This document shows, in pieces, positions 41,165 through 48,947 of a stretch of 64,000 nt of DNA; within the stretch, counting starts at the first letter, position 1; every line of letters starts with the position of its first letter. The position numbers and the translations under genes are program-made. The notes under the pieces were generated by a model that was given only the letters and a program-made list of their open reading frames with translations, did no database searches and was not told where the DNA came from. This stretch comes from Brevibacillus_H sp049846925 (lineage in GTDB: Bacteria > Bacillota > Bacilli > Brevibacillales > Brevibacillaceae): NCBI RefSeq assembly GCF_049846925.1, contig NZ_JBNCMT010000018.1, positions 42,967 to 106,966 of the forward strand, read 5' to 3'.

Positions 41165-41500
41165 TTATATTTTCCACTTCGCAAGTTCCGCACGAAGACG
41201 AATAATCTCTTCTTGCAGTGCTCTTTTTTCAATTCGATCAATGTCTCTGTCCAAATCGATTCCCGCAGGCATGGCGTATGGATGACCAAACAGGTCTTTA
41301 TCCATGGAATACGGTGAAAAAAGCGGCTCTTTCGGCATAATGATCGCCATCAGGAAATACAAAAGCAACGGAACTCCTGTGAAAATGATGACCAAGACAG
41401 TCGCAAGCCTTACTAAGGTTGGGTCAATGCCAAACGTCTGAGCTAATCCTCCGCAAACCCCAAACACTTTTTTATCTGTGCGTGAACGATACAAACGCAT
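41165..41500 (-). CDS. PspC domain membrane protein
   Basis: 111 residues; AAAGGGTGG precedes the ATG. The PspC domain is KKVFGVCGGLAQTFGIDPTLVR and VLVIIFTGVPLLLYFLMAIIMP, with one or two membrane segments. The rest is a charged tail ending in a coiled coil (DIDRIEKRALQEEIIRLRAEL). PspC is a membrane sensor or regulator of phage-shock and envelope-stress responses. A second very small coiled-coil gene follows. Confidence 0.9.
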   Translation of the reverse strand: MRLYRSRTDKKVFGVCGGLAQTFGIDPTLVRLATVLVIIFTGVPLLLYFLMAIIMPKEPLFSPYSMDKDLFGHPYAMPAGIDLDRDIDRIEKRALQEEIIRLRAELAKWKI

Positions 41501-41614
41501 ATAATTCCACCCTTTCTGATATCCGTTACCTTGATATCTCTATGGTAGCGAATTTTGATCGTTCGTATAACTGGCTGGGGAGGGATTTGTCCTCCGTCTC
41601 GGGGCGGAGCTGCT

Positions 41615-42229
41615 TTACTTGTTTGGCAAAGCAGGACGTGGACGGTCGAATGTTTCTCCGACTGTTCCGTAGGTGTGCCCTGCCAAACGGCTTACCGGGG
41701 ACAGACCTGCCAAATCGATCCTGCCTTCATAGTACAGCTCATCCTTGACATGCACATGGATTACTTCGCCAATGATCAGGTCAGATGCTGCCGGATCACC
41801 GAGCGTAACGATTTGGTGAAGCCGACACTCGAAGTGGATTCTAGACTCTGCCAGCCGAGGCGTTTTGACTGCGCGGGAAGCTACAGAGGTCAAGCCGATT
41901 TCCTCTACCTCGCTCACATCACTGGGATAGTCGGCGGAGCTTTGATTGACTGCCTCTACATTGAAGAGATCGACCATATTGACCACAAATTCCCCTGTAT
42001 CCGCAATGTTTCGGGCGGTGTCTTTCATCACTTGATTTGGCTTCCTCGATACCGCAATGGAAATCATCATCGGTTCGATACAGGCGACGTTGAAGTAACT
42101 GAAAGGAGCTGCATTCAACACACCCGTTTTCGATAGTGAGGTAACCCATGCGATGGGACGGGGAACCACACACCCGATGAGCAGCTTGTATTTGTCCTGT
42201 CGTTCAATTTGACTGATGTCAATTTCCAT
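41615..42229 (-). CDS. Flavin reductase-like FMN-binding protein
   Basis: 204 residues; AAGGAGGA lies just before the ATG. The FMN-binding core is PRPIAWVTSLSKTGVLNAAPFSYFN, with SIAVSRKPNQVMKDTARNI and GEFVVNMVD following, the flavin reductase / nitrilotriacetate monooxygenase component B fold. It supplies reduced flavin or acts as an oxidoreductase itself. It is the last gene behind hmgA and a fumarylacetoacetase-family gene, so it is probably part of the aromatic amino acid degradation operon. Confidence 0.88.
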   Translation of the reverse strand: MEIDISQIERQDKYKLLIGCVVPRPIAWVTSLSKTGVLNAAPFSYFNVACIEPMMISIAVSRKPNQVMKDTARNIADTGEFVVNMVDLFNVEAVNQSSADYPSDVSEVEEIGLTSVASRAVKTPRLAESRIHFECRLHQIVTLGDPAASDLIIGEVIHVHVKDELYYEGRIDLAGLSPVSRLAGHTYGTVGETFDRPRPALPNK

Positions 42230-42283
42230 GTTCCGTCCTCCTTACAGTTGCTGCTGCACCTTTATCCTGGCTAAATGTACACC

Positions 42284-43447
42284 CTATTCTATCTTGGGCA
42301 GCCAGCTGTACATATAATCTTTATCTTCTACCGATAAGGCCTGTTGTGTCATCAACAATGGTCTGAAAGTATCCAGCATGACAGCAAGCTCCTGTGTCTC
42401 TTTTTTGCCGATACTAGCCTCGATCTTCCCTGGATGCGGGCCGTGGGGAATACCCATCGGATGGAGTGTAATCGAGCCTTCATGAATTCCTCTGCGGCTC
42501 ATGAAATTGCCTGCTACATAATACAATACCTCGTCGCTCTCTACATTGCTATGGTAGTACGGAGCGGGAATTGCTTCTGGATGGTAGTCATACATCCGAG
42601 GGACAAAGGAGCAGATGACGAAATTGTGTCCGGCAAACATCTGGTGCACAGGTGGCGGCTGATGAATTCGTCCGGTGATCGGTTCAAAGTCATGAATGCT
42701 GATGGCATAGGGATACAGGTACCCGTCCCACCCCACTACATCAAGTGGATGAAAGTCAAACTGATAGCTGTACAACGAATTGCCTTTTTTCACCCGAACC
42801 TCAAATTCACCTGTCTCTGTATACGTCTCAAGTCGCTCAGGAACACGAATGTCTCGTTCACAAAACGGTGAGTGCTCTAACAACTGACCATGCTCATTGC
42901 GGTATCGTTTAGGCGTGGTGATCTCGTTGTCCGTTTCCATCACCAGGAATCGGCTTTGACCATCCGTTGGAATAATTCGATACGTCGTTCCGATGGGAAT
43001 CATCAGGTAATCACCGGGGCGATAGGAGATGGTGCCAAAAATGGTTTGCAGCTCACCATGACCTTGATGGACGAACAATAGCTCATCTCCATCTGCATTG
43101 CGATAAAAGTAATCCATCGTTTCTATAGGGGCACAGACACCCAAAACCACGTCCTGATTGCCTAGCAAGTATTTACGTCCAAGAATAGGGTCTCCCCCCA
43201 GTGGCAGGTTAAAAGTTAGCAGATGCCGGTGTTTCAATACATCCATCTCGATTAATTCGAGATTCCGATCGGCAAATTTTCTGGCCTCTTTTACCTGTGT
43301 CGGCGGATTGTGATGATACAAAATTGATTGGATACCCGAAAAACCTTTTGTCCCCATCACTTGCTCACGATACAATTCTCCATTCGGTTTGTAAAACGTG
43401 GTATGACGCTTCTGCGGTACGTTCCCCATACGCTGATAAAACGGCAT
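42284..43447 (-). CDS. hmgA: Homogentisate 1,2-dioxygenase
   Basis: 387 residues. The cupin core carries the iron ligands: His in PYYHSN, Glu in VESDEVLYY and His in MGIPHGPHPG, the H-E-H pattern of the family. The N-terminal GNVPQKRHTTF is also typical. It opens homogentisate to maleylacetoacetate with oxygen, a step of tyrosine and phenylalanine breakdown. It lies 23 bases behind the fumarylacetoacetase-family gene. It is the short bacterial form, without the long N-terminal domain of the proteobacterial and animal enzymes. Confidence 0.92.
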   Translation of the reverse strand: MPFYQRMGNVPQKRHTTFYKPNGELYREQVMGTKGFSGIQSILYHHNPPTQVKEARKFADRNLELIEMDVLKHRHLLTFNLPLGGDPILGRKYLLGNQDVVLGVCAPIETMDYFYRNADGDELLFVHQGHGELQTIFGTISYRPGDYLMIPIGTTYRIIPTDGQSRFLVMETDNEITTPKRYRNEHGQLLEHSPFCERDIRVPERLETYTETGEFEVRVKKGNSLYSYQFDFHPLDVVGWDGYLYPYAISIHDFEPITGRIHQPPPVHQMFAGHNFVICSFVPRMYDYHPEAIPAPYYHSNVESDEVLYYVAGNFMSRRGIHEGSITLHPMGIPHGPHPGKIEASIGKKETQELAVMLDTFRPLLMTQQALSVEDKDYMYSWLPKIE

Positions 43448-43470
43448 GCTTACTCCCCCTTGCGATTTTT

Positions 43471-44406
43471 TTATTTCACTACGTTGCGCAATACGCCCAG
43501 TCGGTCGATAACAAGCTCAACCACATCTCCAGACTCCAGCCACCCGAAGTTCTCTTCACCCAGTTCCAAAATGCAGCCTGTTCCGACAGTTCCCGAACCG
43601 ATGACATCTCCCGGAAACAAGCGGCAGTCAGCAGAAGCTCGGGCAATCATCTGGGCAAAAGTAAATGTGATCTCTTGAAAATTGCCTCTCGAATACTCCT
43701 TGCCATTCACTCTCGCTACCATTTGCAAATCATAGCGATCTCCCTCTGCACTCGGAATCCGCAAATCCTCTAGTTCATCAGGAGTCACAAGATAAGGTCC
43801 TATTGATGTAGCAAAATCTTTTCCCTTGGCAGGCCCTAACCCTACTTTCACCTCTTCTCTTTGAATGTCCCTGGCACTCCAATCATTGAGGATACAAAAC
43901 CCAGCAATATACGAGTCTGCTTCTTCAACAGTGATGTTGATACCGCTTTTGCCAATCACACATGCAATCTCCAGTTCGTAGTCCAGAGCACGTGATGCTT
44001 GCGGTCTGGCAATGCGATCATCAGGTCCGTGCATGGCGCAAGGATTTGAAAAATAAAAAACAGGAAATTGATACCACTCCTGAACCATCTTCAACCCTCT
44101 CCTTGCCCTCGCTGTTTTCACATGTGCCTCGAACGCATAAAAATCGCGAAAACTGGTTGGTCGGGGAATCGGCGGGCCAAGGTGTACCTGTTCAAGTGAC
44201 AGTTTGAACCCCGAACTACGCTCAGAATTCCGTTGCAACTCTGCAAGAGATTCTCTCCAATTTCCCCAGTCCATCAGGAGATCCAGCATGGTAACCGCGC
44301 GACGAGAAGTTGCCTCTGCAACATCGATAATCCCGTCCTCAGTAAATATCCCCGCTCGCCATTCCTCGTCACCCGAATGATTTTTTCGAAATGTGACCAG
44401 CTTCAT
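43471..44406 (-). CDS. Fumarylacetoacetate hydrolase family protein
   Basis: 311 residues; GGGGGTGG precedes the ATG. The FAH fold is shown by ALDYELEIACVIGKSG (metal-binding Glu residues), GFCILNDWSARDIQ (Asp), GPAKGKDFATSIGPYLVT and GDVIGSGTVGTG. It cleaves fumarylacetoacetate to fumarate and acetoacetate, the last step after hmgA, and it is first in that operon. There is no maleylacetoacetate isomerase or hydroxyphenylpyruvate dioxygenase gene in the window. Confidence 0.92.
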   Translation of the reverse strand: MKLVTFRKNHSGDEEWRAGIFTEDGIIDVAEATSRRAVTMLDLLMDWGNWRESLAELQRNSERSSGFKLSLEQVHLGPPIPRPTSFRDFYAFEAHVKTARARRGLKMVQEWYQFPVFYFSNPCAMHGPDDRIARPQASRALDYELEIACVIGKSGINITVEEADSYIAGFCILNDWSARDIQREEVKVGLGPAKGKDFATSIGPYLVTPDELEDLRIPSAEGDRYDLQMVARVNGKEYSRGNFQEITFTFAQMIARASADCRLFPGDVIGSGTVGTGCILELGEENFGWLESGDVVELVIDRLGVLRNVVK

Positions 44407-44441
44407 CTGAAAACCACCCCCATTGTTTTTTTGTAAATAGA

Positions 44442-44535
44442 AAAACCCAGTCTTCGCTCTCTTCTATCGAACAAAAAAGGACAGACAAATCCTGTACTTG
44501 TTGTTCCAAAAAAGATGATTGCGTAAGACTGGGTT
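44442..44535. repeat. Imperfect 94-base palindromic element before the fah gene
   Basis: The ends are AACCCAGTCTT-CGC and GCG-AAGACTGGGTT (the right arm carries an extra T before AAGACT). Inside, GAACAA-AGGA pairs with TCCT-TTGTTC. On the minus strand the right end runs into TTTTTC. It lies between the DUF3870 gene and the tyrosine-degradation operon, so it could be a large terminator, a leader RNA or a small non-autonomous element. Confidence 0.6.
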
Positions 44536-44608
44536 CTGTCTACTTCGTCAAGAGCCGATCTTATCAGGATCAGCCCTCCATAGACAACCAGTTGTCAACG
44601 GTATGTAT

Positions 44609-44947
44609 TTACTTATTTTTCTCGGTGTAACGGTCAATTGCTGCTTGGATGGCTTGAATAATAGCACCTTGCGTTGGTGTGAGAAAGCGTGAGCGAATCT
44701 CCTGGTGAATGAAATCCCAATCATCAAGGACGCTGCGCCCAATGACCAATCCTCGCAAAAATTCCTCAGTCAGCCCCATCAAAAATGTAAATGAAGCATC
44801 GACAACCTTGCCATCTCGCTTATCAATTACGAGTGAACAGGCAAACACTTTCTGCATCTCCGACAGTGGCGTTCCCTTTGGCAATTGGGCAAATCCGGTT
44901 GTCAGCAAATACTCGGAAGATACGTAGCGTGGCTTCGGATCGCTCAT
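44609..44947 (-). CDS. DUF3870 domain protein
   Basis: 112 residues from ATG 44947 (TTG 44950 is an alternative); AGGGGG lies 8 bases upstream. The sequence TTGFAQLPKGTPLSEMQKVF, LVIDKRDGKVVDASFTFL and TQGAIIQAIQAAIDRY matches the DUF3870 pattern, a small alpha/beta domain of unknown function. Relatives often sit near catabolic genes for aromatic or amino acid compounds. Here it is directly upstream of the fumarylacetoacetase operon on the same strand, but a palindromic element separates them. Confidence 0.8.
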   Translation of the reverse strand: MSDPKPRYVSSEYLLTTGFAQLPKGTPLSEMQKVFACSLVIDKRDGKVVDASFTFLMGLTEEFLRGLVIGRSVLDDWDFIHQEIRSRFLTPTQGAIIQAIQAAIDRYTEKNK

Positions 44948-45008
44948 CAAGTCTGCCCCCTACTCCCATTTTATAAGAAAGATTCTGAACTTTCCACTAG
45001 GTAAATGT

Positions 45009-45914
45009 CTACAACTTCTTTTGCTTGATCTTGCGTACCAGCTCGGCCATATCGTCGGGCAATGGATCGGTAAAGATCTGTATTTGTTTTGTTCTCGGAT
45101 GATTGAATTGCAAGCGAACGGCGTGCAGCGCTTGTCTGCCAATCTCATTCCGTATCCCTCCATACAAATCATCGCCGAGTAGCGGGTGTCCCAGATAGTT
45201 CATATGGACACGAATTTGATGTGTTCTACCAGTTTCCAATGACAGCTCGACCCATGTAGCTTCATTTCCTCTCGCCAGAACGGTGAAATGCGTTCGAGCC
45301 GATTGCCCATCCTCACGCACCTCTCTTTCGATAATCGAGGTTTCTTTCAGCCCGATTGGCGCATCAATGAGTCCCTGATCTTCCGCAACAACGCCATGAA
45401 CAATCGCCTGATACGTCCGTTTCATCGTTTTATCCTGTTGCATGCGGGAGCATTGTTCATGTGCCCATTGATTTTTGGCCACCAAAAGTAGGCCAGAAGT
45501 GTCCTTGTCCAGCCGGTTGATCGGGCGAAATTTCCTACTTTCGCCCTTTGCCAGCCAATACGCCACAACGCCGTTGGCCAGTGTTCCGTTCGGATGTGTC
45601 CGAGTGGGATGAACGACCAGTCCTGGTGGCTTGGCGATCAGTAACAGGTCTTCGTCTTCATAGCGAATTACTAAAGACATCGGCTCCGGCTCCAGTGTCT
45701 CCGCTGATTCATCAGGGAGAGTGACTTGGATGACATCTCCTTCTGCCACCTTTTCATTTACATAGACGAGCGTCCCATTCCTGGATATTACACCGGAGTA
45801 CTTGGCTGAGATGAGCAGGCGGCGGGAAACGCCGTAATTTTTTTGCAACAGGTCTCTTACTGTCAAGCCGCTTTCTTCTGGTGAAACGACGATGCGCAAC
45901 AGCTCTTCATTCAT
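45009..45914 (-). CDS. RluA-family RNA pseudouridine synthase
   Basis: 301 residues; GAAGGAG lies before the ATG. A short S4-like RNA-binding domain (residues 15-75) precedes the catalytic domain with INRLDKDTSGLLLVAK, whose Asp is the catalytic residue, and ETGRTHQIRVHMNYLGHPLLGD near the end. It converts uridine to pseudouridine in large rRNA or tRNA. RluD- and YlyB/YjbO-like members cannot be told apart here. It is a single-gene unit. Confidence 0.92.
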   Translation of the reverse strand: MNEELLRIVVSPEESGLTVRDLLQKNYGVSRRLLISAKYSGVISRNGTLVYVNEKVAEGDVIQVTLPDESAETLEPEPMSLVIRYEDEDLLLIAKPPGLVVHPTRTHPNGTLANGVVAYWLAKGESRKFRPINRLDKDTSGLLLVAKNQWAHEQCSRMQQDKTMKRTYQAIVHGVVAEDQGLIDAPIGLKETSIIEREVREDGQSARTHFTVLARGNEATWVELSLETGRTHQIRVHMNYLGHPLLGDDLYGGIRNEIGRQALHAVRLQFNHPRTKQIQIFTDPLPDDMAELVRKIKQKKL

Positions 45915-46010
45915 GCTGCTTCTCCTTCACAACTTTGCTCTTCACAGTATATCGACTCTGGTCACAAAATCGCAAGCGAGTGGATAACATGCCTTCCCCA
46001 AAAAGAAAAA

Positions 46011-46034
46011 AACGCATGACATTTGTCAGGCGTT
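46011..46034 (-). terminator. Terminator overlapping the stop of the 50-residue gene
   Basis: AACGCCTGACA/TGTCATGCGTT hairpin on the minus strand, followed by TTTTTTCTTTTT. The TGA is in the stem. Confidence 0.85.
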
Positions 46035-46178
46035 ACTTTTGGATGCCTTTTCGTCTTTCTCAAGTGACGGCAGTTGATTCGGATGAATAAAAGTTTCTTT
46101 GGTTGTTTGTACTGGTCCCTTCGAAGCTTGCGGAGTCGAAGCCAGGAATTGTTCTAGGCGGTCTAGGCGTTTTGCCAC
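46026..46178 (-). CDS. Small polar protein (50 aa)
   Basis: A GTG start with AAAGGAGGAG at good distance encodes 50 residues, ending at TGA inside its own terminator. The N-terminus is a basic-acidic helix (MAKRLDRLEQFLAS), the rest is polar, with several Lys, Thr and Pro. No membrane span, no Cys. The ribosome binding site is among the best in the window, so translation is likely. Function is unknown. The plus-strand reading frame over the same bases lacks any ribosome binding site. Confidence 0.6.
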   Translation of the reverse strand: MAKRLDRLEQFLASTPQASKGPVQTTKETFIHPNQLPSLEKDEKASKSNA

Positions 46179-46257
46179 TTTTATTCTCCTCCTTTCTCTA
46201 CTACCATGTCTATTCGTGACTTTGGAAATATCGACTTAAATTCTTTAACTAAAAAAA

Positions 46258-46284
46258 CTGCCCAACAAACAAAATGTCAGGCAG
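46258..46284 (-). terminator. Terminator after the 26-residue gene
   Basis: CTGCC/GGCAG hairpin on the minus strand followed by TTTTTTTAG (46251-46257). Confidence 0.7.
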
Positions 46285-46315
46285 CTTGATCTTTACAATT
46301 CGTCCAAGGCATCAA

Positions 46316-46396
46316 TTATTCGTAAAGTAACAATCCAATCTCATACAAGGCACCCAAGTGGAATTCAAATTCGTCTAGCTCCAGATTCGGAAACAT
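46316..46396 (-). CDS. Very small acidic peptide (26 aa)
   Basis: ATG to TAA encodes 26 residues with GAGGTGA 7 bases upstream. The product is strongly acidic and hydrophobic, with no Cys and no signal peptide: it begins with a Pro-Asn turn, then LELDEFEFHLGALYEIGLLL. A terminator lies 32 bases downstream, so a short monocistronic message is plausible. It could be a regulatory peptide, a short leader or a chance frame; the ribosome binding site and terminator argue for the first two. Confidence 0.4.
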   Translation of the reverse strand: MFPNLELDEFEFHLGALYEIGLLLYE

Positions 46397-46510
46397 GAGA
46401 AATTCACCTCTTTTCAAACTCTTTTGTTATTAGCTTTGCCAGTTATACGTATTCGTTATACCTTGTGGCAGTTACGAATGAGGAACAAAACGGAAAATGA
46501 AACACAAAAA

Positions 46511-46536
46511 AACGCCCCCGACGAATCGGAGACGTT
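46511..46536 (-). terminator. Terminator after tpx
   Basis: AACGTC-CCGA/TCGG-GGCGTT hairpin on the minus strand, followed by TTTTTTTG. Confidence 0.85.
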
Positions 46537-46560
46537 TTGGCGTATCATTATTCGCAAATC

Positions 46561-47082
46561 TTACTTCGCTGCTTTTGCTGCTGCAATCGCTGCTTCGTAA
46601 TCTGGATGAGTAGTAACTTCGTTTACGTATTCCACGTGAACCACTTTGTCATTTGCATCGACAACGAATACAGCACGAGCGAGCAAGCGAAGTTCTTTGA
46701 TTACTACACCATAAGCAGTACCGAAAGAAAGATCACGGTGGTCAGACAAAGTTTGCACTTTATCGATACCGGCAGCACCGCACCAGCGGGATTGAGCAAA
46801 TGGAAGGTCTACAGAGACGGTCAGAATGGTAACCCCGTCCAATTTAGCCGCTTCTTCGTTAAAACGGCGAGTTTGTTGGTCGCAAACACCTGTATCCAAT
46901 GAAGGTACTACGGAGATAACACGAACAGTACCTTTGGAATCATTCAACGTAACTGGAGTTAAATTGTTTGCCAATACCGTAAAATCAGGTGCTTGATCTC
47001 CCACTTTTACTTCGTTGCCAACCAATGTAACAGGATTTCCTTTAAAAGTAATAACGCCTTGACGTTCAACAGCAGTCGTCAT
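46561..47082 (-). CDS. tpx: Thiol peroxidase (Tpx)
   Basis: 173 residues; AAGGAGG precedes the ATG. The peroxidatic Cys is in SVVPSLDTGVCD and the resolving Cys in SRWCGAAG, with the spacing of atypical 2-Cys Tpx peroxiredoxins. The last residues are Ala-Lys rich. It reduces hydrogen and organic peroxides with thioredoxin in the cytoplasm. A promoter (TTGATG-17-CATAAT) lies about 30 bases upstream of the start. Single gene. Confidence 0.96.
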   Translation of the reverse strand: MTTAVERQGVITFKGNPVTLVGNEVKVGDQAPDFTVLANNLTPVTLNDSKGTVRVISVVPSLDTGVCDQQTRRFNEEAAKLDGVTILTVSVDLPFAQSRWCGAAGIDKVQTLSDHRDLSFGTAYGVVIKELRLLARAVFVVDANDKVVHVEYVNEVTTHPDYEAAIAAAKAAK

Positions 47083-47110
47083 TGTAACGGCCTCCTTATT
47101 TTTGGAAATT

Positions 47111-47139
47111 ATTATGTACCCTCTCTTATCTTACATCAA
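47111..47139 (-). promoter_or_regulatory. tpx promoter
   Basis: On the minus strand TTGATG and CATAAT are separated by 17 bases. An AT-rich stretch lies upstream. Confidence 0.6.
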
Positions 47140-47188
47140 CTAATGATATATTTCACTATAAAAATATAAAAAAGTATACCGTAATCTT

Positions 47189-47725
47189 TTAGAGCGACTT
47201 GCTAGCTAACTCTTTTTTGGCGGGTGGATCGATTTTTCTGATCTGTTTTACTTCATGTTCGAATTCCCAATCGGACTTGGCATTTAACTCATGACATTTC
47301 ATCACAGCATGGTACAAGGCATATCGATAGCTTACTTTCTTCAGTTCATAGCGTGAAACAAACGTCTGTGGTGCAATCGTATTGATAATTTCAATCTGAT
47401 AGGCATGTTTCTCATGTTTGGTGGTCGTCGGTACAACATACCCCATCTGTTTGAGTATACTTCCGCAATCAAATATACCCTCATCGTCAAAATCGATTAC
47501 CTCTTCTGTAGAAGCAAGACGATCATAAAGCATGCTAATACTAAACAATTCAAGGTGTGGCGGTCGTGATATTGCCAGAACTGACCCATCGAAGTTGACG
47601 AAATAGATTTTGTCACGGTAGGCAAAAATAAGTTCATCTTCAGGCGTATCTTCCGAGCACAACCAGTACCTCTCAGGGATTAGCTCTCTCCAAATCGTTG
47701 CTGATTCCTTTGGCGTAAACTCCAT
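47189..47725 (-). CDS. Cytoplasmic protein of unknown function
   Basis: 178 residues; GGAGGGATG lies before the ATG. The N-terminal half alternates short beta segments (IFAYRDKIYFVNFDGSVLAIS); the C-terminal half is helical and charged (LYHAVMKCHELNAKSDWEFEHEVKQI). Two Cys are not arranged as a metal site. I recognise no family. It lies 53 bases upstream of tpx's promoter region on the same strand and behind amj, so it may form an operon with amj. Confidence 0.6.
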   Translation of the reverse strand: MEFTPKESATIWRELIPERYWLCSEDTPEDELIFAYRDKIYFVNFDGSVLAISRPPHLELFSISMLYDRLASTEEVIDFDDEGIFDCGSILKQMGYVVPTTTKHEKHAYQIEIINTIAPQTFVSRYELKKVSYRYALYHAVMKCHELNAKSDWEFEHEVKQIRKIDPPAKKELASKSL

Positions 47726-47778
47726 TCTGTCATCCCTCCGTTCTCTCTACCATTTTGGGCAAAGAGAGCAGAGCATAT

Positions 47779-48624
47779 TCATGAGAACAACCGATCGAAA
47801 ATCAGCACGAACTCCTTGATCATGATCCCAAATGGCCACAACAGCACTTGCCCGATTACGGTTCCGAGCAGGCGCCCTACACCAAGCTGAAAAACCGCTG
47901 CTTTTAGATCGTGAATTCGTCGTTTCTCCAAGACGACATCATCCAACAGCTTGGCACTCACAGGATCGACAAAGATAACCAGAAGCACCGTGCCTACCCC
48001 GTTAATAACAGCCGCCATTTGGTTAGCCTTCAAAACATGATCAGGAACAAGAGTTCCGGCGTACAAAGAAGACAGGCTGGCAATGGAATAAAAAGCAAAA
48101 ATGGCAGCATTCAATAGTAAAAACGTGTAAGGCATTTTCGCTGCCCTGATTTCTTGCCAGTTACTGCGAAAGGAAGGCAACCAGATTTGGGAGGGAAGCT
48201 TGCCCAAGGTGCGAAATAGCCCCTCATTGAATACGATTCTAGGCACACTTCCATGCTTGTCCAGCTTCAACGTTCCGATAGCAAGAATACGGGCAACAGA
48301 TGGAGTCAGCAAAATTCCTGCAAGTATCCCGACACTCATAGATATGAGGACCAGCCGAAAATCATACACCATTGCGTCAATATTTTGCTCCCGAATAAGG
48401 GGATCAAGAATCTTTCTATTCCCTGTGATTACTTGGTCAACAATCGATGCGATCAAAATCGCCTGAATCATGACAGCAAATCGTGAAACAACAACGAGTA
48501 TATTAAACAGTGAAGTCGATGCCCCAACCCGTCTGGTTCTGGCACCTGATAATCTGGCAGCGTATGAGACTGTCTCCACACAGCTAATAATACTGGTGAC
48601 AAACATAATGAATAAAAGCTTCAT
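47779..48624 (-). CDS. amj: Alternate lipid II flippase Amj
   Basis: 281 residues from ATG 48624, with GGAGAGGGG just upstream; a longer start would sit on that site. The N-terminus VTSIISCVETVSYAARLSGARTRRVGAS and about six membrane spans match Amj (YdaH) of Bacillus subtilis. Amj substitutes for MurJ in flipping lipid II across the membrane and is induced by SigM under envelope stress. The divergent pyc gene is 323 bases away, and that gap holds the repeats described separately. Confidence 0.9.
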   Translation of the reverse strand: MKLLFIMFVTSIISCVETVSYAARLSGARTRRVGASTSLFNILVVVSRFAVMIQAILIASIVDQVITGNRKILDPLIREQNIDAMVYDFRLVLISMSVGILAGILLTPSVARILAIGTLKLDKHGSVPRIVFNEGLFRTLGKLPSQIWLPSFRSNWQEIRAAKMPYTFLLLNAAIFAFYSIASLSSLYAGTLVPDHVLKANQMAAVINGVGTVLLVIFVDPVSAKLLDDVVLEKRRIHDLKAAVFQLGVGRLLGTVIGQVLLWPFGIMIKEFVLIFDRLFS

Positions 48625-48680
48625 GTTGCCATCCCCTCTCCAGTTCAACAAAAAATGCACCCATTTTCTAAAAAAACATT

Positions 48681-48833
48681 AAATAGTATAACACTTTTAC
48701 TCAAAAAGGTGATTTAATAGAACATATTGACCGATTTATTGCGCACATTAATCGATTTTCCCTATAAAAAGTAAATAACAATTGCACAAAACAGTGCCAA
48801 TCAGCAAGTAAATAGCATAACACTTTTTATAGG
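48681..48833. repeat. Direct and inverted repeats in the amj-pyc gap
   Basis: AAATAGYATAACACTTTT occurs at 48681 and 48810 in the same orientation. CCTATAAAAAGT (48761-48772) is the exact complement of ACTTTTTATAGG (48822-48833), 49 bases apart. The whole 323-base gap (48625-48947) is AT-rich and contains no gene I can support; a promoter for pyc must lie here but no clear -35/-10 pair stands out. Confidence 0.6.
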
Positions 48834-48947
48834 AAAAAAGTTTTTGCATTGCAAAAGAACGTGTCAATGTTACTAAAGTTTTGTATATTTATTTAAACAG
48901 AGTAATTAAGCCTCTTTAAGTGTAGAGAGCGTCTAGGGGGAGAAACC

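Noticed and set aside
45881..46090. Plus-strand frame with a Lys/Arg-rich end (MPSPKRKKRMTF)
   Set aside because: No ribosome binding site; it overlaps the RluA-family start, a minus-strand terminator and the 50-residue gene.
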